Origin: Thalassiosira profunda
Taxonomy: Eukaryota; Bacillariophyta; Thalassiosirophyceae; Thalassiosirales; Thalassiosiraceae
NCBI GenBank assembly: GCA_036939355.1
Contig: JALLAP010002007.1
Location: 1-13,415 of the forward strand
Direction of reading: 5' to 3'
DNA length: 13,415 nt
Positions 7,726-13,415 of this stretch are shown here, one piece after another; the first letter of the stretch is position 1, and every line of letters begins with the position of its first letter. Position numbers and translations under genes: made by a program. Under the pieces are notes generated by a model that was given only the letters and a program-made list of their open reading frames with translations, had not been told where the DNA came from and searched no databases.

Positions 7726-7919
7726 CGGACCATACCAATTTTCTGAGAATGCGCGAAGGGGTAAATCCCTCACAATTTCGCGTCTCCGACGCGCTTTGTT
7801 TTGTTAGCGCAAGCAAGTGGCTCCAATTGCAACTTCTAGTGATGGCCATACCATCGTCGCAAGTGCTCACAATTTCGATCTTCCGACCGATTCGAGCATC
7901 CAACATACCCTCATCCACC

Positions 7920-9473
7920 ATGATCTTTGCAAACATTGCCGGCAACCTCGCCGATAACTTCACCGCCCCGCAGGCGAAGACCTACTTCAAGAACGTGCTG
8001 GGTATGGAGGACAAGACCATTGCTGCGATCAAGAAGATGGATGGCATCAAGACCCCCAAGGACCTCGGCGACTACGACGAAGACGACGCCAAGACTATCT
8101 TCGCCAATCTCCGCAAGCCGCCCCAGGTCATCGCCCCAGCGGGCCATGCTCGTGCTGGATCGCTCATCGACCAAGAGCCCTTCCCCATGAGCGCCAAGTC
8201 GCAGAAGCGCTTCGTCGTCCTGGTGCGTTACGTGACGTACCTCAAGATGACGGGCCGCGAGCTCGATGCGGACTCTGGTGCGTGGCTGGTGCTGTCGAGC
8301 TTCAGCGAGCAGTACGATGCCCTCAAGCAGAAGAGCGAGGCCGACGAGCCTGACGTGCCCAAGCTTACCAAGGGCATGGCATTCATCAAGTGGATCGAGT
8401 CCTTCAAGCTTCATCTCAACGCCATCGTGGGATGCCGTGGGTGCCCCCTCGTGTACGTGGTGCGTACTGAGCACCTCGATGGTGGCAATCCTCCCGCGCG
8501 TCTCGCGAACGAGCCCCACAGCAAGGAGTATGGATCTGTCGAGGGCGAGCTGATTGCTCTGCTCACGCACGACCATCCCCTGTTCAAGAACGACAACTCC
8601 GCCGTCTACGATCGGCTGGACATCGCTCTGCGTGGCTCCGATTACCACTCGGCCATCATCCGCTTCCGAAAGGAGCGTGACGGCGCTGGTGCATACCATG
8701 CGCTCGCTGCTCAGAACTGCGGCCAGGCCGTTTGGGAGAAGCGTATCACCGAGAGCGAGAACTCCCTCAAGCGCACGTGGACTGGAACGTCCAGTGTGAC
8801 CCTCAAGCGCCACATCGACCTCCATCGCAAGTCGTTCGTCGACATGCAGGAGGCTGGAACCCACGTCAAGCACCAGATTCCCGAGGAACGCACGCGCGTT
8901 ACCTACCTCCTCGATTCGATTGGGCCCTGCAAGGACCCCGAGGTGCTCTCTGGTGCCGCTGCGATTCGTCGTGACGACCCAGGGATGCGTGACCACTTCG
9001 AGCAAAGCGCTACTTTCCTGCTTCCAACGTGCCCTGTTGCTCGAAAGGGGAGCAAGGGACGTGGTACGCAAGCTGAAGTCGCTGCTGCCGAATCTGGATT
9101 GGGCAAGGGAAAGGGAGCGACGGGCGTCGAGTTTCGCTGGCACCCCAGGAAGGAGTTTATGGCTCTAACTGAGGAGCAGCGCGACGAGCTCAAGGCGTGG
9201 CAGGCCAAGAACAAGGCTGCCAAGAAGGCCGCTGGTGCCGAAAAGGACCAGAAGAAGCGCCCGGCAGCTGGTGGGCAGGGGAGCGTCTCGAACAAGAAGC
9301 TCAAGAGGATGGTCGCTAGCGCGATCAAGAGGCAGGAGAAGGACTCCGCCAAGGCCGAGACCAAGTCCGACGAGCTGGCCAAGTCCCTCGTCAGCCTCGT
9401 GTCCTCGATCGCCACCAAGAATCGGTCGGTGGGCGAGCTCTTGTGCCAAATGATCACGTCGTTCGACGTATAG
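7920..9473 (+). CDS. gag: Gag-like capsid protein of the Copia element
   Basis: Start chosen at ATG 7920 (517 aa): it has a good context (CCACC before ATG) and begins where globular sequence begins. The frame is open back to a GTG at 7722 and contains upstream ATGs at 7749 and 7842, but that part looks like untranslated leader. The protein would form the virus-like particle. It starts MIFANIAGNLADN, has a helical, soluble middle with a conserved-looking WLVLSSFSEQYDAL segment, and ends in a basic Lys/Ala-rich tail with a likely coiled coil (about nt 9170-9380). A segment GVEFRWHPRKEF precedes the tail. No CCHC zinc knuckle is present. Third codon positions are overwhelmingly G or C in the first 1 kb, more than in the downstream pol region, and this bias creates a 410-codon shadow frame on the opposite strand. 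The frame is intact. The pol frame overlaps its 3' end in the -1 register. Confidence 0.82.
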   Translation: MIFANIAGNLADNFTAPQAKTYFKNVLGMEDKTIAAIKKMDGIKTPKDLGDYDEDDAKTIFANLRKPPQVIAPAGHARAGSLIDQEPFPMSAKSQKRFVVLVRYVTYLKMTGRELDADSGAWLVLSSFSEQYDALKQKSEADEPDVPKLTKGMAFIKWIESFKLHLNAIVGCRGCPLVYVVRTEHLDGGNPPARLANEPHSKEYGSVEGELIALLTHDHPLFKNDNSAVYDRLDIALRGSDYHSAIIRFRKERDGAGAYHALAAQNCGQAVWEKRITESENSLKRTWTGTSSVTLKRHIDLHRKSFVDMQEAGTHVKHQIPEERTRVTYLLDSIGPCKDPEVLSGAAAIRRDDPGMRDHFEQSATFLLPTCPVARKGSKGRGTQAEVAAAESGLGKGKGATGVEFRWHPRKEFMALTEEQRDELKAWQAKNKAAKKAAGAEKDQKKRPAAGGQGSVSNKKLKRMVASAIKRQEKDSAKAETKSDELAKSLVSLVSSIATKNRSVGELLCQMITSFDV

Positions 9474-9943
9474 TATCGGCACTTGAGCATGGGGTAGATG
9501 GTACAAACATGACAACCGAGCTTGACTCCCACGCTAATATGGTTGTTATGGGGCGACAGGCGACCATTATTCAAGAGACAGGGCAATTCGCAGACGTCAA
9601 CTCGTTCTCGAGCGAGGCTGGGACTCTTCCGAGAGTGCCCATTGTTGACGCTGTTATCTCATACGATTGTCCCTTCTCTCTGAAGTCGTACCTGTTAGTG
9701 GCAAGGAATGCGTTGTTTGTGCAAAGCATGGAGCACAACTTGATACCTCCCTTCATCATGAGGGAGGCTGGCCTCGTCGTCGACGAGACTGCCAAGATAC
9801 ACGCTGCCCGTCCAACAGTCGAGAATCACTCGATTTTTGACCGCGAAACGAAGCTGAGGATACCATTGTCTCTTCGAGGGATCTTCTCTTGCTTCCAAAC
9901 GCGAGCTTTGACGTCAGATGAGAGGGAGCACTGCGAAAGCTAA
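9443..9943 (+). CDS. pol: Copia aspartic protease region of pol
   Basis: This frame is open from 9320, so it overlaps gag by about 150 bp in the -1 register; the first plausible in-frame start is a GTG at 9443, and expression probably depends on ribosomal frameshifting from gag. The catalytic motif TELDSHANMVVMG has its Asp codon at 9524-9526; a DSHA-type active site is usual in this Copia group in place of D(T/S)G. It is followed by the conserved-looking stretches VPIVDAVISYDCPF, SMEHNLIPPFIMREAGL and HSIFD. The role is polyprotein cleavage. The frame ends at TAA 9941-9943, but the downstream integrase frame is already open from 9922, so a frame change between 9922 and 9940 separates them. 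It could be a one- or two-base mutation or sequencing error. No canonical slippery heptamer was seen at either junction. Confidence 0.8.
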   Translation: MPNDHVVRRIVSALEHGVDGTNMTTELDSHANMVVMGRQATIIQETGQFADVNSFSSEAGTLPRVPIVDAVISYDCPFSLKSYLLVARNALFVQSMEHNLIPPFIMREAGLVVDETAKIHAARPTVENHSIFDRETKLRIPLSLRGIFSCFQTRALTSDEREHCES

Positions 9944-12057
9944 ATCAGTCGTGGGCGTACCAAGAGGACAGTCTGCTGGATAGCGAGGGCGACATCGTGC
10001 AACGTGAGCCCAAGGAACGCGTCCACCTCATCGAGCAGCCTGATTTTGATATCAGCGCCTTCGAAGGCGACGCTGTGCCTGTGGAACGCTTCGAAGCTGC
10101 AGTCGACGCTCGAATTGCGTCTGCATTTGCAGGCAATCCACAGGACGCGTGCATGGTCGATGAGTGCCTCATCTTGGAAGATGCGATACGTGCTCACATT
10201 TCTGCCTCAGATGCAGCTTCTGACCCAGATTTGCTCGCAGCTAGCACTGCTGAACGTCTGTTGGTATCGAAGTTTGCGATGGCAATGGGCGCTACCTCGA
10301 TCGATCCAAGCGGTTGCAGCCTCTTCGAGGCGACTGAGGAGGCCCCTGCGAGTATTGGTGCTACAACAGCAGCGCGTCGAAAGGGCGTTACGGCTGAGCA
10401 TCTGGCCAAAGTCTGGCGTATCCCCCACAAAATGGCAGAGGAAACGCTGGCAGTGACCACCCAACTCAACCGCAGGGGAGGCGATACTGCCCTAGGACGC
10501 GAATTTGGGACGAACGATCGCATGCTTCGATACAAGCGTATCACCTCGTGGTTCTTCACGGACACTTTCTTCGTGACTGACGCTGCGAGGAGCACGCGAG
10601 GGAACAAGATGTTCCAGCTCTTCGTTTCCGACAAAGGATACGTCAAGGTCTACTGCATGAAGAGCCTGAAAGAGTATCCCAAAGCCCTTCGAAAGTTTGC
10701 GAAGGACGTTGGCGCGCCTGAAGTGCTTGTTGCAGACCCTCACTCCTCGCACAAATCAGCTGAGGTGAAGGATTTTCTGAACAAGATCGGCACAACGCTG
10801 CGTCTGCTCGAGCAATCGACGCAATTCGCCAACAGAGCAGAGCTCTATGGTGGTCTCGTGAAGGAGGCAGTGCGAAAAGATATGCGTGAGCAAAACTCTC
10901 CACTTGTTCTCTGGGATTACTGCGTCGAGAGGAGGGCGAAGATCTTCTCTTTGACTGCGAGAGATCTGTTCCAGCTCAATGGGACGAACCCTCACACTGC
11001 AACTTTTGGTGACGAGGGAGATATCTCGAATCTCTGCCAGTTTGACTGGTATCAATGGTGCTGGTATTTCGACGAGACGTCTGCTTTGAGGTTTCCATTC
11101 CAAAAGGCTGCGCTCGGTCGATGCCTTGGCCCTGCAGAGAACGAGGGAAACGAGATGTCCCAATGGGTATTGAAGCAGAATGGGCAGGTCGTGCCGAGGC
11201 GGACGTTGGTGCCTCTGACGGCCGAGCAGCTGGCCCCCTCGAACGAGGTGGAAGCCAAGCGTCGAGCCGATTACGACGCCGACATCAGGTCCAAATTGGG
11301 CGATTGTATGAAGCTGCCAACCATTGTGGAAGATTCCGACGAGGACGAAGATCCAGTGGTTGAAATAGACGACCCTGACTTCCGCCCCTACGAGGATGAT
11401 GAAACTCCACCATCAGTTATGCCCGAGGCTGACATCGTCGACAACGCTGGCAGGCCGATTTGCCAGCAGTCGATGACCGACTTGCTGGTCAACGCTGAGG
11501 TGTTGCTCCCTCAAGGGGAGGAATTGCAGCTGGCGAAAGTTGTTGGGCAGTCTTTTGATGCAAATGGCAAAGTGATTGGCCGATTCGACGAGAATCCTCT
11601 GCTGAATTCGCTCGTTTACGACGTGCGCTTCCCAGATGGTACTGTCAAAGAGTACGCAGCAAACGTGATAGCTGGCAATGTCTTGAGTCAAAGCGACTCT
11701 GATGGCCACTTCTCGTCTGAGCTGTCTCAGATTGTCGATCACAAGCGCGATGGCACTGCTGTCCCAAAGTCGCAGAAGTATTTCGTGACGAAGAAGGGCA
11801 AATGGCGAGGCCAGAAGAAGCGTCGCCAAACCACGCAAGGCTGGCAAATGCTAGTCGAATGGCGTGATGGGACGAGGGCGTGGCTCCCGCTCAAGGATAT
11901 GAAGGAATCGCATCCTGTCGACGTCGCAGAGTATGCAAAAGCTCGTGGCATCGATGACGAAGCAGCCTTTGAGTGGTGGGTGCCTTACACCCTGCGCAAG
12001 CGAGACATGATCGTCTCAGCTGTCAACAGTCGTGTGCAAAGGCGATCGCACAAGTAC
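9922..12057 (+). CDS. pol: Copia integrase region with long acidic linker and chromodomain-like module
   Basis: Catalyses insertion of element cDNA into the genome. The frame is open from 9922 to 12193 with no start codon required if made as part of a polyprotein; the first GTG is 9997 and residues are counted from there. Residues 1-130 form an acidic linker. The core has the DDE triad: Asp189 in FTDTFF, Asp247 in VADPHSSHK and Glu282 in ANRAELYGG, with 34 residues between the last two. The usual N-terminal HHCC zinc domain is not recognisable; the equivalent region reads LAKVWRIPHKMAEETL followed by GTNDRMLRYKRI. After an acidic stretch comes a segment near residues 560-675 with GWQMLVEWRDGTRAWLPLKD (nt about 11839-11898), whose aromatic/acidic pattern resembles a chromodomain. 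The core is free of stops. Confidence 0.8.
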
Positions 12058-12830
12058 GGCGTCGAAGTGCCAAGATCTGTGCACGAAGCCAAGCTTTTGG
12101 ACGCCAAGAACGGCAACACGTTCTGGATGGACGCGATTCGCAAGGAAATGGCGAACGTTGGCATTGCATTTGAGATACTTGGAGAGGGCGAGANTGGGCT
12201 GCAGACATCCAAAATGCGTATCTCCAAGCCCCATCCTCTGAGAAGCACTTTATCATCTGTGGTCCAGAGTTTGGCGCCGAGCACGCTGGAAAAGTTGCGC
12301 TCATTCGACGTGCCCTGTACGGCGGCAAGGTCGCTGGAAGAGACTTTTGGCACCATCTGCGCAAGTTCATGCACGAGGAGCTGGGATTCGAGTCTTCCAA
12401 GGCTGACCCTGACGTTTGGTATCGTCCTGCGACGAAGAAAGATGGCTCGCAGTATTACGAGTACGTCTTGCTTTACGTCGACGACTGCCTCGTCATCTCT
12501 GAGAACGCAGAAGCTATCGTCCGCAAGGAGATAGGGGAGCATTTCAAGCTCAAGGAAGATTCGATTGGACGCCCCAGCCAATATCTCGGCGGAAAGCTGC
12601 GCGAAGTGAGGCTTGCAAATGGCCAGGAAGCGTGGGCCTTTGGCTCATCGCAGTACGTCCAGGCTGCAGTTACGAACGTCGAAGAATACCTCGCCAAGAA
12701 GGGAAAGAAGCTGGTTGCGAAAGCCCCTTCGCCCCTTTCCAATGGATATCGCCCAGAAGTGGACGTATCTCAGGAACTTTTGGAGGAGGATGCGTCGTAC
12801 TACCACTCTCTGATAATCGCTCTGATTTCG
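12058..12830 (+). pseudogene. pol: Reverse transcriptase region of pol, internally deleted and frame-shifted
   Basis: RNA-dependent DNA polymerase of the element. It begins with HEAKLLDAKNGNTFWMDAIR in the integrase frame, then reaches the only ambiguous base of the window (N at 12194). Directly after it the reading continues in a different frame at motif A, AADIQNAYLQAP (Asp codon 12204-12206), followed by RRALYGGKVAGRDF and the YVDD active site at 12474-12485. Copia reverse transcriptases normally have roughly 70-80 residues between these parts, carrying the fingers with the template- and nucleotide-contacting Lys/Arg residues; here they are absent. The N may therefore mark a collapsed assembly gap or a real deletion. 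The frame continues cleanly to about 12810, where a second loss occurs and the open frame runs out at 12881. Not functional as read. Confidence 0.85.
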
Positions 12831-13379
12831 AGCGAAAGGACTGGAGCTACTCCATTTACAACTCGAGCGACACTGATTTGAAGGAGCAACTCCCTCCTGG
12901 AAGGCTTCTGCATGCGAGTCTATGTGGATAGCGACCACTCTGGAGACACTGTTACGCGCCGATCTTGATCTGGCTTCGTGGTGTTCCTGAACAACGCGCC
13001 GATTTACTGGTCGTCGAAGAAGCAAACGTCCTGCGAGACGAGCACCTTTGGCAGCGAGTTTATTGCGATGAAGCAAGCGTGCGAGTATACTCGTGGCCTT
13101 CGTTACAAGCTGAGAATGATGGGAATCCCTGTGGACGAACCTTCGTTCATCTATGGCGACAACCAATCTGTGCTTTGCAATACGATGATGCCTGAATCGA
13201 CGCTGAAGAAGAAGACGCAGAGCATCGCGTACCATTTCGTGCGCGAGGGCTGTGCCCGCGATGAATGGCGCACTGCATACATCTCCACCCACGAAAATGT
13301 TGCTGACTTGATGACAAAGCCCCTCGCTGGAGGCGAGAAGCGGTGGAAGTTCGTCAGAATGCTCTTGCATCATCTATGA
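12831..13379 (+). pseudogene. pol: RNase H region of pol, frameshift and in-frame stop
   Basis: Degrades the RNA strand during reverse transcription. The segment DFERKDWSYSIY (from about 12824, frame +2) is followed by MRVYVDSDHSGD in another frame from 12912; the two do not connect without a one-base change near 12897-12912. A TGA at 12966-12968 then interrupts the RNase H frame between TVTRRS and SGFVVFLNNAPIYW; one base substitution would account for it. The rest is well preserved: SSKKQTSCETSTFGSEFIAM with the expected acidic residue, the YGDNQSVL motif with its catalytic Asp at 13158-13160, and a terminal SIAYHFVREG to MLLHHL end with TGA at 13377-13379. About 60 residues of thumb/connection normally found between YYHSLI and the RNase H part are missing at 12810-12830. 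Confidence 0.83.
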
Positions 13380-13415
13380 TGATGGCGAGGTGCTTGGGCG
13401 CATTGGTTGGGATTT
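13380..13415 (+). other. Post-pol tail, candidate polypurine tract and LTR start
   Basis: The 36 bases after the pol stop begin with purine-rich GATGGCGAGG, followed by TGCTTGGGCGCATTGG. In a Copia element this is where the polypurine tract and the TG of the 3' LTR should be. No matching sequence was found by eye in 6300-7919, so the boundary remains open. Confidence 0.3.

Larger units (their letters stand above)
7276..7875 (+). repeat. Three-copy CTCACAATTT direct repeat upstream of gag
   Basis: CTCACAATTT occurs at 7276-7285, 7769-7778 and 7866-7875. Each copy is followed within 5-8 bases by CGAC, and the last two copies share CTCACAATTTCG followed by CCGAC five bases later. All lie upstream of the gag start. 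They may be element-specific regulatory or RNA-packaging motifs; this is inference. Confidence 0.45.
6334..7919. other. Gene-free spacer: BTB promoter, palindrome-rich block and probable retrotransposon 5' LTR/leader
   Basis: About 1.6 kb with no convincing protein or RNA gene. Short frames such as 6871-7200 and 7404-7670 (+) have no recognisable domain and start at GTG. The left part (6334-6590) should contain the BTB promoter, including TTGTACAA at 6510. Positions 6655-6790 are CpG-rich and palindromic. Positions 7154-7267 hold four TCCGTTC motifs. From about 7270 to 7919 lie repeats and a hairpin just upstream of gag; a TATA-like TGGTATATG is at 7357-7365. The retrotransposon 5' LTR probably lies somewhere in 7150-7770, possibly starting at TGTTGAACTG (7405), but no 3' LTR is present in the window to confirm it. 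Confidence 0.45.
7920..13415 (+). mobile_element. Ty1/Copia-type LTR retrotransposon (diatom CoDi-like), degenerate, incomplete at the right edge
   Basis: Domain order Gag, protease, integrase, reverse transcriptase, RNase H is diagnostic of Ty1/Copia (integrase before reverse transcriptase). Coordinates cover the coding part plus the last 36 bases; the left border lies somewhere upstream (probably 7150-7770) and the 3' LTR is absent or only beginning at the window end. A purine-rich stretch GATGATGGCGAGG just after the last stop may be the polypurine tract. The final bases match nothing I could find upstream, so LTR identity, age and target-site duplication cannot be judged. Gag and integrase are long and open, whereas the reverse transcriptase and RNase H carry two apparent deletions, a frameshift and a stop codon. 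The copy cannot encode a complete polyprotein as read. Confidence 0.9.

Noticed and set aside
6334..7919. tRNA gene or other structured RNA in the spacer
   Set aside because: No T-loop box in a tRNA-like context and no cloverleaf could be drawn by eye; GGTTCGAC at about 7287 lacks matching arms.
7911..9143. 410-codon open frame on the minus strand opposite gag
   Set aside because: It mirrors gag and arises from its strong G/C third-position bias; its translation is low-complexity Leu/Glu/Val/Arg sequence with no recognisable domain.
12194..12194. Intron or programmed recoding at the reverse transcriptase frame jump
   Set aside because: Sequence is missing, not inserted, so neither an intron nor recoding fits; a gap or deletion does.

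Overview
The window looks like nuclear DNA from a stramenopile alga, most likely a centric diatom of the Thalassiosira type. This is an inference. It rests on compact, apparently intron-free eukaryotic genes on both strands with short spacers, a MATH-BTB-SAP protein, a eukaryotic-type protein isoaspartate methyltransferase, and a Ty1/Copia retrotransposon whose protease, integrase and reverse transcriptase regions resemble the CoDi lineage described from diatoms. There is no sign of prokaryotic operons, CRISPR arrays, tRNA or rRNA genes.

Layout. Positions 1-1883 (+) hold the 3' part of an ABC-F ATPase gene cut by the window edge. Positions 1999-2985 (-) encode a protein-L-isoaspartate O-methyltransferase with a predicted signal peptide. 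It converges on the ABC-F gene and diverges from an unrecognised multi-pass membrane protein at 3364-5037 (+). Positions 5249-6333 (-) encode a MATH-BTB-SAP protein broken by one apparent single-base deletion inside the BTB domain. From 6334 to about 7919 there is no credible gene. That stretch holds several palindromes, a four-fold TCCGTTC motif cluster, a 10-bp-stem hairpin and short direct repeats, part of which probably belongs to the 5' LTR/leader of the element that follows. From 7920 to the right edge lies a Copia-type retrotransposon: an intact gag (7920-9473), then protease, integrase, reverse transcriptase and RNase H spread over several frames.

The four host genes are not an obvious functional cluster (ribosome-associated ATPase, protein repair, membrane protein of unknown role, probable ubiquitin-ligase adaptor). 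The retrotransposon copy is non-autonomous as read. There is a frame change between protease and integrase, a large apparent deletion at the single ambiguous base (12194) that removes the reverse transcriptase fingers, a second deletion near 12810-12830, a further frameshift near 12897-12912 and an in-frame TGA at 12966. Gag and the integrase core are long and open, so the element is either recently dead or partly damaged by assembly of a repeat. The most unusual protein features are a Gag with no CCHC zinc knuckle, an integrase with no visible HHCC zinc domain, and a chromodomain-like module after the integrase. I see no clear evidence of a wholly new biological system; the best leads are in the findings.
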